Assembly: GCF_014529535.1 (NCBI RefSeq)
Contig: NW_023503375.1
Coordinates: 3,159,620 to 3,223,619 of the forward strand
Source of the DNA: Bradysia coprophila
Lineage: Eukaryota > Arthropoda > Insecta > Diptera > Sciaridae
Length of the DNA stretch: 64,000 bases
Direction of reading: 5' to 3'
Positions 11,365 through 23,512 of the stretch are shown piece after piece; position 1 is the stretch's first letter, and every line of letters starts with the position of its first letter. The notes beneath the pieces were generated by a model. It was not told where the DNA came from, made no database searches, and was given only the letters and a program-made list of their open reading frames with translations. Position numbers and translations under genes: made by a program.

Positions 11365-13480
11365 TATAAACTTTAGGGATTCATAGCTCTGAAAAATCTG
11401 ATGCTCTCGTAGACTCACTTCTTTCGATGTGTTTATAACTGCAAAGGACTCATAACTCTTGAGATGTGTAAACTCATGAGAATTTGTAACACTCGGTTCG
11501 AGGACATTATTGTCCTGTCAGGCTGACAACAGTTCATATAAAAACAGTTGCTAGTCAGGCACAGAAACTCTTTGGTTCCCATATTGAAAAAAAGGAATCA
11601 CGTCCTGCTGAAGTGCGAGCCTTTTGTCGTGATGAATCTACACTGTAGATTCTACAGATTAGAAGGTGGGATAAGTAACCGGATGTTAAGAACTGGTCAA
11701 AGTGCTACAACCAAATCTATTTTCTGTTGAAAGTTATCACATTTGTGGTCATTATTGCGGTCGTACATTTTTGAAAATGAATTCTGGTGGAAAGATATCA
11801 TCAAAAGTAAACTAACATCCAGAATTTAAAAAACGCCCAAATGTATGTTTTTCCAAAGAATCTCTTCGTTCGAAAAGTTTAGTGAGTTTCCACAATTGAA
11901 ACTAAGAAACGTTCAGAAAATCTGGGAATCCTTCGTCACGGACATTAAAATCGACTCACATTAACAATTCAATAGAAAAACCGATAAGATAAGAGTTTCG
12001 AGTCGCATAGGGTCACCGATCGGTCAACGCCACACCAGTGTTTTTGGCGATACTCTAGATAAGTATGGAGTCCATACTATGAACGTCATGGTTTGTCCTG
12101 TTCAAAGGCTGCTGGAACCAATTCGAGACATGCATCGGGCAATAACATTGACCAAAGGGTATTGAGATCTGCGGAAATTCCATCAGTCCGAGAACCACAA
12201 GGTTGTTCAAGACCAGACGGAAAACAACCTGACGGAATGACGCAATGATGCAAATCAGCGCTGTGGGATTTCACATATCGTGACACTCTCGCACAATCGT
12301 ATTTAAACAAAACGTCACAACAAACAGGTCATGCAGCAAATCAAACAGAAACGAAGAAAATTCACCACTACAGTGACCTAGCACTAGAAAAGTAAAAAGA
12401 AGAGTTTTTTGAGGATTTTTTGCTATAACTTCCGCAACTACTTCAAAAGGCTGCTGTCCGAACAAAATTAACAGGTTGGTTTAGATTTTTTGGAATCTTT
12501 TCTCAAAAACGGCAGGCGTATCATGCAAGATTGCAATCATTAATTCTGTTACTTCCATTGTTGAAAGTATCGTCTTGTGTTTCATACAAAATCTTTTATG
12601 TCGATGGTTTTATGATTCATGTTACCATATAAGGAAGGTCTAACTGGAGCTCATCATTTATAAAATGTCGTTGTTGTCGATAACTGATGATTAGCTGTTG
12701 GAGATTGTGCAGAGCCGAGTGTACATGTACAAGTGTTAAATAAATCAAATGATTTTACTGTATTTACGTTGAAGCTTCAACTTTTTACTACAGAATACCA
12801 CGCCTCGACGTAATAAGTACGTTGGTACCTAATTAGTTGATCATTGAAAGTTTATTTAAATAAGAAACACTTTAGAACAGTGAAGTGCCAAGACTTATGG
12901 AATACGTTATAAGCCTTGCACAATTTGTTTTACATATAGCTTGTTCCGTACGATTTGCGCATGTTTTGTGTGGATTGGATTAATGCCGACAGATGCTAAG
13001 AGCGCAATCGTTATTATTTTGAATTCTATTTTTAAAGATCTGTGGCAGGTTGTTTTATCAACCAAAATTTAGAACAACAATATTGCGTGTGTAAGTAGAA
13101 GAGCATCTTTCAAAACACATGAAAAACTATAATTACAATTAAAGGGCAGTGCGTGATTTCAGTAATCTAAAATGATTGTTTGCTGCTGCAGGGCGGTCTT
13201 ACCTTCATCGTTTTTCCCAATTATCCATCCACCTTTTTGCATACTTTTGTTCTAATATAACGAAAATCACAAAAAACCTTTTTTTTAAAGCACAAAATAT
13301 AAAGGGCCAACAATATGACGATAACTGTGGATTATAAATCACATAGAAAAAAATAATTAATTTTTATGACAATTTCGGCTGGTTGACACGAAAATTAAAA
13401 ACAAACAGAGAAGTAGTTTGTATAAAAAAAAATTTCGCACACGGCAAACTGATTTTTCGCTGTTTTAGAACGCCGCAGTG
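11365..13480. other. Intergenic sequence without a supported gene
   Basis: AT-rich with scattered repeat debris. The stretch 12000–12330 has more balanced base composition and a 74-residue minus-strand frame, but I cannot match it to a family. Near 12640–12700 is a degraded right end of repeat family A. An unseen 5' exon of the F-box gene could lie here, but I found no convincing one. Confidence 0.35.
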
Positions 13481-13481
13481 A

Positions 13482-14246
13482 TTCTATCTAAACAGCCTCG
13501 ATGAAGCGGGTAACAGTGGCAGAGACAGAAATTTACGACATGAGAAAATGCGACAAAGTGGTTCTGTCGTAAAATTTGAATTTTCTTAGCGCAACATTTT
13601 TGAATTTGAATTTTTAAGAATTCGATTTTAATTGATTGAACACAAGAAACAATCAACATTTTTCTAATTAATACTCGCAACAGCTCAAACCTAGCCTGAA
13701 ACGAGAAAGTCTAATTGAAATCAGGTTGGGTTTAGGTTTTTAATCGATTGATCACAGGAACTGAAACAGCGAAAATCTCATCACATAAACAGATTCAGAA
13801 AAAGTCTCAGGCCTAGAATCTAGACCGTTTAGAGCACAGGAAATGAATCAGGTCGTGTGAGTGCTATCCTAGGTACATATCTCAATGTAACAGTTTCTTT
13901 GGATCTATTCACATAAAAACAATTTTAATGTTTATGAAAGCGAGAACATTAGCCACGGGTTTTTACGTTTTTGAAAACATTGAACACCGATTTTAATATC
14001 TATGAGCACACTGTACACGGATGGTACATTGCTAACCAATTATTAATAATAAAATCATAATTTTGCACACTTTTTCACACAAAAAACGAAAAATCATCAA
14101 AATCAACCACATCAAAACAAGAAATCTGATTTATAATTTTCTCAACTGTCACTTTTTCGTTGTACCACTTTGTCGCAATATGACGCAACGACAAAACGAC
14201 TCTGCCACTGTTACCCGCTTCATCGAGGCTGTTTAATTCTATCGCG
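13482..14246. mobile_element. Inverted-repeat element, about 765 bp
   Basis: The left arm at about 13482–13572 (aacagcctcgatgaagcggg and onward) is the imperfect inverse of 14130–14246 (cccgcttcatcgaggctgtt). The arms share gtaacagtggcagag and the gcgacaaagtgg phrase. The AT-rich middle has no coding sequence. Probably a MITE-like non-autonomous element. Confidence 0.65.
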
Positions 14247-15785
14247 TAACATGAAAAATTGCTCACTGAATGTGTGCACGAGATGTGTGTCTAAAAAGAT
14301 TTTTTTTTTGTTAAATTTCGGTTAAAATTTTCTAAATTTATCCTCGGGAAATTTTAACGTTCTATATCTATGTCGTGCATGCTAATACACATTATAGGAA
14401 TGGATTGTTGATAGAGAGTAGCGTATACGTATAACAACATAGTAAATAATTACAGGCAACCACTTTGTACTAACAAATTCTTGACTAAGAAGACTGAAAG
14501 GCTAACACAATACGGTGTGCTCCAGTTTATGTTTTGAAATATTTATTCTGTGGCTGCAGTGAAACCGCGGATTTCTGGTTTAGCCTTTTAAATCAATAGA
14601 GCTGTACAGTAGAGTGTATCGAATTTTTAAACTTTTCCCGCTGTAGCCTGTGTCCCGGTATTTATATAACAAGAAGCTTAATACTGGAAGCGAAAATAAT
14701 CTTGTAAGGAAAAACGAACGCAAAAAATTGAACGAGAGGTGATAGTCAAGTTGGAAATTGAATAGAAATATCAGATAATGAGTTGAGAACGAAAAATAAG
14801 ATGAGAACGAAAAATTAGTTGAACACGCAAAAGGTTCAATTTTGCAAGGATTGTAACGTAGCATACATTGTCCTTCTAGACTATCGTATGCTTACCACAA
14901 TAAAGTCTACCTAGAACTGACAAAAGCTTTTTCTCTACAAACTTCCCTTTAGAAACGAATCAAATGAAATGGGTGATTTCAGTGAAATTTCATTTAATAA
15001 ATTATGTTACTTCTCTAGAATATAGGGTATCTGCCTTACGTTTTATAAGAAAACCATAAAATCGATCTGTGTATCTCTCGCATCTCAACTTATGAGATAG
15101 AAAAGTGCAGAATATTAATCATCGAAAATCAACGCACCAGCATTTACGCAATACTTGATAATGACACGGCAAGTAATACAGTTATTTAACCTGCTACAGA
15201 CATCAAGCATATGATCAGTATTATTATCGGGTCTATTACTTCCATCGATCATTAGTTTATTACTTAACATTGGGTATAATGATGGAAATGGTAAGTGTTG
15301 TGTGAAATTTACCGATCGAGCCGTAGACAAGTTTTTGAATAAAATACCTTACTTGGCAATGGCGCCATATATCACAAATTGTGATTTTTTGGATGTTTTT
15401 TTTTAAATATTTATTCGTTATCATTGATCGTTATCAGCGATTGTTATAATGTGCGGAATACTAAAAAAAACATGGGATAAATTCAATTAAACAATATAAA
15501 TACATATAAAACATTAGGGCTTATAAAAATACAATAAAAAAAACATTTTCGATGAAAACTTGGTCTAAAAAGTTCTAGCATTTCTCATTACAGATTTTTT
15601 TTTTCTTTAGAATTTTGTCTTAACGTAGGGCTATATCACAGAGTCGCTTAAGGTCACTTGAAAAATTCAGGTAAACTAAATTGCACATTTCAGTTCAGGT
15701 AACTTCGACCTTTAGCCTAGATTTAAAAGTTTTAATACACTTGAGCTGCCGAAGGCTGTTACAGAAGTCATAAGGATGTGTCAGA

Positions 15786-16058
15786 TATGAATCGAAAAAG
15801 CTTATACTGATTTTTTAGCTGATTGCAAAACAGCAAGTAAAAGTTCTCTAGCACGTCAGGAACTTGAGTTATTTCAATTTAATGTTAAATGGGATCCCCA
15901 TTAGTTAGAGCGAGACCGATATAGTGCTGTCGCTCAAATCAATGAGGACTCCATTTAACTTTAAATTTTAAAAAAACTCAAGATCCTGACGTGCTACAGA
16001 ACTTTTACTTGTTGATTTAGAATCAGCTAAAAAAAATCGGTATAAGGTTTTTCAATTC
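15786..16058. mobile_element. Palindromic MITE, about 270 bp
   Basis: The two halves are inverted copies: gattttttagctgattgcaa, agcaagtaaaagttct and gcacgtcagga on the left mirror tcctgacgtgct, agaacttttacttg and aatcagctaaaaaaaatc on the right. It appears to sit inside a larger family A copy whose ends lie near 15186 and 16245. Non-coding. Confidence 0.65.
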
Positions 16059-16737
16059 GGTAACTTTCACACAAGAAGTACCATTTCCAACATTAGCCCC
16101 ATTGGTAAGAAATGTACTCGTAATCGGCTCATTTCAAATCTTGTACTTCAATTTTTTTTAACAAGCATTTCACTGTATAAAGGACCATATTACACAGAGA
16201 TTGTCATTATTTTTGTCGTCGTTATCGATATCAGATGAATAGCACGGCTAAAAATGCATTGTTTCATTTCGGAGCCAAATGTTCAATCTTTATAATAAAG
16301 TTAGCCATTTACTCCTGGATATCAAAGGATTTCAAGAAAATGACATACAAAATACATACATTCATACTTACCCGTATGTCAACCAAATTAATTAAATAAA
16401 TGTTGTTAAACATACAAAATTAAAAAGTTTTACTATCGCTCAAATCACGGTCAACTACCTTATCTGATTTGTATGAACATTTTAAACTTTTTTATTAAGC
16501 GTAAAGCGTAGGTAGAATGATACACTGTCCGATTGTCGTATCTGAAATCTAGATAAGCTAGGGATGGTGCGCTGTATGAAATGAATCCGCATTATTATTA
16601 CTTTTCGGTCTTTATTTTACCACGTGGGCAGCGAAACTTTCTGTGGATCTACCAATCGCATTGAACAGATTTCTGATGAATACTCGGAAAACGATTCGTA
16701 TTACTGAATCAGATTAATTCGGCAAGGATTTTGGAGG

Positions 16738-17631
16738 GATTCTTTTGAAAAACAGCCTACCGAAATCGAATGCATTTTCTAGTGGAAGTTTATATATACC
16801 TATACCTAAAAAGGACTTCGACCCCAGAAACCAAAACCACTTTCAAAAAAATTCTTCGAAGCTTGTGTGGCTAGTGTGAGCGAGGTGATCAAAAACCGAA
16901 AACATGCATTTTTCTTACAAAAATTTCTCCAGTTACACGAGCCATACAGGGTCGTGTGGGGTGTCATTAGAAAGGTAATCACATGTACTATTGAACCGAA
17001 TAGGGACTTATTGGGTTTAAATTTCATCCACACTGAAATATGTGCAGTTACAGTTTCAACCGAAGACTTACACTGTTTTTACAGAAATTTTTCGAGATAC
17101 ACAAAAGGTACATGGTCGTGTGGGGTATCATTTGAAAGGCAATTTTATGTGCTTTTGGGCCATATAGGGTCTTATGCGGTTTTGATACATGTACGATGAA
17201 ATAGACGTTGAAATGTTCAAGTGTCTATATTTCATCGCAAATGCATCCAAACCGCATGAGCCTTTATTTGGCCCAAAAGCACATAACAATACCTTTCAAA
17301 TGATACCCCACACGACCATGTACTTTTTGTGTACCTCGAGAAATTTCTGTGAGAACAGTATAAGTCTACAGTTGAAAACTGTAATTGCACATATTTCGGT
17401 GTAGATGAATTTTAAACCCACACGACCCTGTACGGCTCGAGTAACTGGAGAAATTTTTGTAAGAAAGGTGCAAGTTTTCGGTTTTTGCTGACCTCTCGCT
17501 AGCTAAACAAGCTTCGAAGAATTTTTTGAAAGTGGATCTGGCTTCTAGGGTCGATGTCCGTTCTAAATATATATAAGAAAGTCCACTGGAAAATGCGTCC
17601 GATTTCGGTAGGCTGTTTCTCAAAAGAATCA
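16738..17631. mobile_element. Foldback element, about 0.9 kb
   Basis: The outer ends gattcttttgaaaaacagcc and ggctgtttctcaaaagaatc are inverted, and the match continues inward through gaaatcg, aattcttcgaagcttg and ctccagttac to a centre near 17190–17250. Internal phrases such as gtgtggggtatcatttgaaa are also mirrored. Open frames on both strands are by-products of the symmetry. It lies about 260 bp beyond the 3' end of the mannosidase-like gene. Confidence 0.75.
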
Positions 17632-17895
17632 CTTTTTGTTGTCATTGATATTACGCTGCCAAGCAAAGAACAACGGTCATTTTCTGGTTTTTGTTGCGAT
17701 TAAAAAAACGGGAAAGGGCCGACAATGTGTGTTTGCGTGTCGCAATGAAATTTTTGAAAGTCTTTCGTTCATCAGTCCAGTGTTTCTGGTTTTTGGCTAT
17801 TCGATTGTTGAACTCGACTGAGAGTAGATATCTACAGACGCGGAATAGGACTTACTCGTACATACAGCAACCAATTTCAATCAAAAAACTTTTTT

Positions 17896-19381
17896 TTAGC
17901 AAATCGTATTATTCCAAAATTGATTGCAATCAGAAGCTCCACCTACAGTTCCAATTTCCTTCCACTTAATAAACTCGTCCACATAGTACCTAGTCAATTC
18001 CAAATATTTCCTCGGTCCAGTCGGTTGATAGTCCTTGCATCCCGGATATGGAATGGCCTCTTCGATCTGTGTACCCGACGGCCAGTCATTGTAGCTGGAT
18101 ATCGATATAAATTGTGCACTAATAGCGAAAGCAGTACGCCAAGCAACTCCGTAATACTGGCCATTCGACCGATGTCGCCTCAACCCACCGAATTTCGGTT
18201 CTTTCATTTTTTCGTTGTAGCCCGGGCCGACGGTGGGTATAAATAGCAGGTTGTATTTATCGGCTGTCTTTTTGAGTTGTTCCCAATTTTTCCAAGTTGA
18301 TGTGAATGTTGCACCGTTGCTAGCAAGCCGTGTGTAAAAACCATCGAACAGTCCTCGTCGAATTAGTGAGGTATGCTTCTTGGAACTATGGATTTTGATG
18401 GAATTGAGTTAAATGAACAATGGAAGCGAAGGCAATAACTTACCTAACATGACCGATGAATACAGCGTCGTAGATCGTATTTCGAATGCTTCCTATTCCA
18501 CGGACCGAGAATATCTTGAACCATTCTTCGTCTGATATTTGATACGCTTCTCGAACATAGATCATTGGCAACAGTGCATTTTTCGAATTGACTTGCACTC
18601 TGTACAGAGCTGGATGCGACCACAGATATTCCCTGTGCAACAGAGTTAAAATGTTCCTTATACTTTCAACCGTTCTTCCCGGAAAACTGTCAATCTCTAA
18701 AGCCACTTGAATTTCACAGTCGAAGTATTTCTTCACAAGATTCAATATATTCTTCAACAGGTCAACCGATTCACCGGGAATATTAGCAGACGGTTTCCAT
18801 GTGAGGATAATCACATTAATACCAAGGCGTTTGATGTTGTTCAGATGATGTTCGAGAATTTTATTTGTTGTCGTGTACACACCAAGCATCGGATAGAACA
18901 CAGAATTCAATTCATTTATTTCAATGGTTGCACTGGGATCTCGTACTATGCTGGTGTTAAATGGTTTATACCATTGTACTGGGTCTGAATAGAATATGTG
19001 AATGTTCTTCGTCGATCGATTTAATGCCACCAAGGTATCACCGGCCATATATGGTGGCCGTTCGACACTATTCGACTGAATCATTTTAATTTTTTCACGT
19101 AACAATCGGCTCTTCACTTCGAAATCATTGTATTTCTCCAGCAGAACGTTCGTAATCGGCGATTCTGATATTCCAACCAAATGATTTTCATTTGTTCGTG
19201 GCTTTTCAATCGGATGTGCCAATAAATTGTTAATGGATTTGTCGTCTTCGTAGCGATGGCTCGTCACAAAATAAGTAGCCAATATGAATAGCACTGTGCC
19301 AATTACATACACTGCTGTGTACATAATCCTTTTCATTATGCGGAAATCACCACTCATCACTCGCCGTATTATGAAATTCAT
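17896..19381 (-). CDS. GH99 endo-alpha-mannosidase-like type II membrane protein, probably non-catalytic
   Basis: Two exons (18444–19381 and 17896–18385) with a 58-bp intron give about 475 residues. Residues 1–20 are basic and cytosolic, about 20–41 form a signal-anchor (YTAVYVIGTVLFILATYFV), then a stem and a GH99-like lumenal domain, as in Golgi MANEA. Matching landmarks include FYPMLGVYTT, VIILTWKPSA, HPALYRV, SIRNTIYDAVFIG, GLFDGFYTRLASNG, FIPTVGPGYN and GTQIEEAIP with KYLELTRYYVDEF. Known enzymes have NEWHEGTQIE, in which both glutamates are catalytic. Here the motif is NDWPSGTQIE: the first is Asp and the second Ser. The HIEPY motif is also changed, to EIDSF. I infer a lectin-like or otherwise altered role, not normal endomannosidase activity. 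The intron acceptor chosen (atccatag) is the one that keeps phase. The start is the first ATG; a second at codon 9 would also keep the anchor. Confidence 0.8.
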
Positions 19382-19940
19382 TTTTTTTTATTTTAGAAGA
19401 AGAGTTTAGTAAAATCAATGTTGAGTTTGTTGAATCCTGACCTATACGCACTAGAGAATAATGACGACGATGGGTACATTTGACAAATCCAGGATGCTGA
19501 GAAACGCAACGCGCATGAGTGTTCCTTTAGCACATCTGTATGGTACACTGTATAAGAAGTTCTGTTCGTTCCATTCATTATATATCATATGGACTGAAGA
19601 ATGGCTATAAAGTGTTTGTCAAGACAAAAAAGAATTTTTAAGATTCGTTTAGGGTACCGATTATACAAGTACAAGTCCATCTAATAATGGTGAAGTATTT
19701 GTGATGTTTTACTATCAAAATCCTATGACGATAGTGACGAAATTCTAGTAACTAAAGCTAAATATCAACAAAACGATGAATAGGTTCCACATATAGTTGA
19801 TACTTCTCTTTTTAGCAGTCTATCGGTTGCGAAAGTGCAATTGAATTATATGGGTCCTTTGGACATAGTTAAGAACAATGGATAATTTGCAAATTTGTAG
19901 CCCACTGTAGGTTGACTACATTTAGGCAGAAAAATATTGG

Positions 19941-20474
19941 TTTTTTTATGATTTCTCTGAACCAAAATCTAAAAAAAAGGAAAACCAGTAAAGCACCCAA
20001 AAATGTGTTACTTTTAAAGGAAAAATTGGTTTGTGAGTCATAACTTAACCCACTTGCACATTGTGTTAATTTATGTACTCTGCAAAGGTTTCTCAAAATG
20101 GGTGATAGCACAAACCAAAGCACTGTCAAGCACCGAAGCTGACTTTGACATCACTCAATTAGAAGGTCAAAAGCCCACCTGTTGACTTTTTTTTAAATTT
20201 TTTGATAGTCATTGTTTGAAAAAGAATAGCCAACTTTGATCGGTTCAGTCCTCTATATGAGTGACGTCAAAGTCAGCTTCGGTGAGTGACGTCAAAGTCA
20301 GCTTCGGTGAGTGACGTCAAAGTCAACTTCGGTGAGTGACGTCAAAGTCAGCTTCGGTGCTAGCGTTGCACAAACCAATTTTTTTTAAAGTAACACATTT
20401 TTGGGTGCTTTACTGGCTTTACTTTTTCAAAAAAAAAAAAAAGATTTTGGTTCAGAGAAATCATCAAAAAATCA
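19941..20474. mobile_element. Inverted-repeat element carrying a 25-bp TGACGTCA array
   Basis: Terminal inverted repeats of about 120–135 bp: atgatttctctgaaccaaaa at 19948 is mirrored by ttttggttcagagaaatcat ending near 20464. The arms share acccaaaaatgtgttact. Inside, 20259–20358 holds four direct 25-bp repeats (gagtgacgtcaaagtcagct plus tcggt), each with the palindrome tgacgtca. A single inverted, diverged copy lies at 20131–20158. No coding sequence. Confidence 0.75.
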
Positions 20475-20774
20475 CAGGAGTACCAATAGACCTGATTTGT
20501 AGGTGACTTTATTGTAATTGATGCTCTGGCTGCTCTGGTCCAAATGAAATACGTGCAAAATTAACCCATAATTTTTCGGTAAATTTGTCAGCGAAATTTC
20601 GGCAGCCTTAGAAAGACTTGCGTGAGAAAGATTTTAAATTTCGACCTCACTTACGGCGTGAATTAGAATGTAATAGGATGTCTCACGCTAACGCACTCGA
20701 ATAACCAATAACAGGCACACGAACAGAATTTATATAAGAGGCCATGTCACTGCGTTACTGACGTTCCATAAAAA

Positions 20775-20972
20775 ATAGGTTTGTTCCAAGGCCATATGAA
20801 TTGTCAAATTTCATCCACAGAACCATAACCTCAATAATATCTCTGTGTAAATCACGTAGGCGACGTTGCTCGATTTGTATGAAATATAACGTAAGCGACG
20901 TTGCTATGGATGAAATTGTCGTTGTTCGGGTTGTCAAAGTTCGTGTTTACAGTTACTTGGAACAAACCTATA
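20775..20972. mobile_element. MITE, about 200 bp, copy 1
   Basis: Ends ataggtttgttccaaggcca and acttggaacaaacctat are inverted. Internal phrases are aaatttc(a/c)tcca and gtgtttacagttacttgg. A related copy lies at 58003–58170. Flanking sequence (agaaagattttaaatttcga near 20627) is also repeated near 57490, so the two loci share more than the MITE. Confidence 0.65.
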
Positions 20973-22159
20973 GGCATAAAAATATATAAAAATCTGTCAC
21001 TGTGCCTGTTATTGATTGCGTTGCTAACGCACGAAAATGACTAACGACACAATTCTGCTACTAGCATGAACACTGAATTGACAAGTGTCAAATTTGAAAG
21101 CTTTAGTGATACGAGCTACCGCTTAGGATTGTTTGTATTGTATGTTTTAACTCATACAACGAAAACAAGTCATCTATATGTATAACAGAAACGCAATGCC
21201 TACTATGATTTCATCAGCCTCCGAATATTTTCTGTGTTCGCGCTAGTAGCAGTGCTGTGCTAACGAAAAATATTACTAAGCTGATGTCAATTGTATTAGC
21301 AATGGTGCGTCAATTTACGTTCTTTGACCTACCCACGACCACTTCCTGCAAGGTCGTCAGACATCTGGAAAATGTCGTTTTCTGAACTTTTATTTCCCAC
21401 CATTCATCCTATCCTATGCCTATCCAGACATACTTGTCTGATTTGTTCCAGAACAAATTGACTGATTTAACGGATTTCATACTAATATCTTGAAAGGGAA
21501 TTAATAGACGCACAGCACTGCTCCGAGCGTAAACACTGAACTGACAAGTGTCAAATTTGGAGGCTTTTATGATAAGAGCAACCGCTTAGGATTGTCTGTA
21601 TGAGATTTTTTAACTCATACAATGAAAGTCATCTATCCTTACAAAGTAACGCAATGCCTATACTGTGACTTTATCTGCCTCCAAGTATTTTTAATGTTCA
21701 TGCCAGAAGCAGTTACTATTGTGGGAGGCACCATGACGAAGAATGGGTTTTTTTGGCATAATGATAATTGACGAAATAGGTCACAACAACAAAGGTAATA
21801 TAACTCGCTTTTTCTACAAACATCAAGTTAACTTGTTCAACTTTATCAAAACTAAAAAATTACAGGAATGAAGGGAAAGTGAGTGAAATTTAGACGTGAA
21901 TTTGCTTCAGCTGTTCTTCAGCTGGTCCATTCCCACAAACAAAAACATTTACACGGCTAAATTGTATACACATACACACGCTCATTTGTTGTAATGTTAA
22001 AGGAACAACTCATTTCCACAATTGAAGTTTGACAATTTTCGAATAAATTTTGAATGATTGATTTGAATTTCGCGAACGAAACTGCTGACAGCACTGATAC
22101 ACTATATGCAATCTTAAATTTTTGACAATTCAAAGTAAACATAAACAGAGGACCAAAAC
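20973..22159. repeat. Intergenic region with an about 200-bp direct duplication
   Basis: The segment 21063–21260 (from cactgaattgacaagtgtca) is repeated in the same orientation at 21525–21715 (cactgaactgacaagtgtca), spaced about 462 bp, at roughly 80% identity by eye. Both include caaccgcttaggattgt-like and aacgcaatgcct phrases. The remainder up to the Mtr3 start is AT-rich with no supported gene; the Mtr3 promoter must lie in its last few hundred bases. Confidence 0.5.
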
Positions 22160-23159
22160 ATGCCGTACGATAATAAGCGCATAAATGGACCGGATTCCTC
22201 CATATCCTACCAATATCACTCGAAAGCCAACTTAAAGACATACGAAGACAAGCTCAAAGAGCTGTTTCAGCAGGAAAATGAATTGCGGGTCGATGGTCGT
22301 CGAAATACGGAAGCACGGAAGATGTGTATGTATTCCTAACCTAAAATAGAAACTTTGTGATGTGACGGTGCATTCAATCTCTCATTAATTATCGTCCCTA
22401 AACAGTTCTTAAATCCGGAGTTATTTCGCAAGCAAAAGGATCCGCTTACATAGAGCTGGGAAACACTAAAGTCATTGTTGCAGTTTATGATCCCAGAGAG
22501 ATACCAAAGCAAAACAAATACAGGTAAGGAAGCCAGGAAACAGTTGGTGTCTCGAGATTAAACCATTTTTTTCATTTTGCAGTGCTCTCGGTGAATTATT
22601 TTGTGATTTCAAGTTCTCGTCATTCGCTAGCAAAAAACGTCGCTCACCGCAAACCGACTCCGAAGAACAATCATTGGCTTTATCGATGAAACGGTCACTG
22701 ATGCCCGTTGTATGCCGGCATGAATTTCCCAATTTTCAAGTCGACATCTTTGCCAATGTAATTCAAGACGATGGTTCGGTGCTTGGTGCCGCAATTACGT
22801 GCGCCGGTTTAGCCTTAGCTGATGCTGGAATTCCTATGTACGATATCATCACGTCCACAACGGTCGGAATTATCGACAACAAAATCATATTGGATCCGAA
22901 TGCAGCCGAAGAAGATGTCTGTAACAATGGATTCGGTGACCAGGAGCATGGAATTATCGTGATGAGTCGACTGTCCACTCATGATCAAATATCCGAGCTA
23001 TGGCAATCGGGATTTATCCACTTGGATACGTTGCAGTCGGCAAACAAGCTACTGCTGGAGACTACACAAGAGATCGTGCCGATTATCAAGAAAATTTTAG
23101 TGAAAAAAATTGTCAAATCAATCAAAGAGACGGAACGAAATGACGAGAGTGCGAAGTAA
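22160..23159 (+). CDS. Mtr3: Exosome complex component MTR3 (EXOSC6)
   Basis: An RNase PH-like subunit of the hexameric exosome ring, which feeds RNA to the 3'–5' exonuclease in nucleus and cytoplasm; animal ring subunits are themselves inactive (family knowledge). Three exons, 22160–22325, 22406–22523 and 22583–23159, give about 286 residues, normal for MTR3. Diagnostic segments are RVDGRR at the N-terminal entry, FLKSGVISQAKGSAYIELGN, VIVAVYDPRE, VVCRHEFPNFQVDIFANVIQ and CAGLALADAGIPMYDI. The start follows the family N-terminus (MPYDNKRINGPD). The stop codon overlaps an AATAAA polyadenylation signal (agtaataaaaa), so the 3' UTR is very short. The gene converges on SF3B5 with 92 bp between stop codons. 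Confidence 0.92.
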
Positions 23160-23251
23160 TAAAAAACAAAAAATTTTATGAGAAATACCACATCATCCAT
23201 GTTTTAATAACTTCTTGAGACACAATAATCCATTTCCCCCGACTATACATA

Positions 23252-23512
23252 TCACTCTTCTGGCTTTTCCGGTGGCGATCCCGACGGCTGCAGCATTTTC
23301 TCCATGATATTGAACCGAATTCTGGCCTTGGCTTCGTTTTCGGCAATCGCATAGTAACTGAGGATGTCGTAGTGGCCCAGGTAGCTGGCTAACGAGTCCC
23401 GATGTTGATTGGTTAACCATTCGTACTTGGTTGTATCGGCATGTCCGGTTCCAATGTATTTACTTTGTAAATGCTCCAATTGACTGTGGATGTTATATCG
23501 ATCGCCTGACAT
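23252..23512 (-). CDS. SF3B5: Splicing factor 3B subunit 5 (SF3b10)
   Basis: Single exon, 86 residues, exactly the usual family length. The protein is the smallest SF3b subunit of the U2 snRNP and packs in the SF3B1 superhelix at the branch-site module (family knowledge). Conserved segments are MSGDRYNIHSQLEHLQSKYI, GTGHADTTKYEWLTNQHRDS and SYLGHYDILSYYAIAENEAK, then RIRFNIMEKMLQP. The acidic, proline-rich tail is typical. It is convergent with Mtr3. The sequence upstream of its ATG (23513–23760) is presumably its promoter; no obvious TATA box is assigned. Confidence 0.96.
   Translation of the reverse strand: MSGDRYNIHSQLEHLQSKYIGTGHADTTKYEWLTNQHRDSLASYLGHYDILSYYAIAENEAKARIRFNIMEKMLQPSGSPPEKPEE

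Noticed and set aside
16806-17632. Several 70–110-codon frames
   Set aside because: They are mirrored on both strands by the symmetry of the foldback element.
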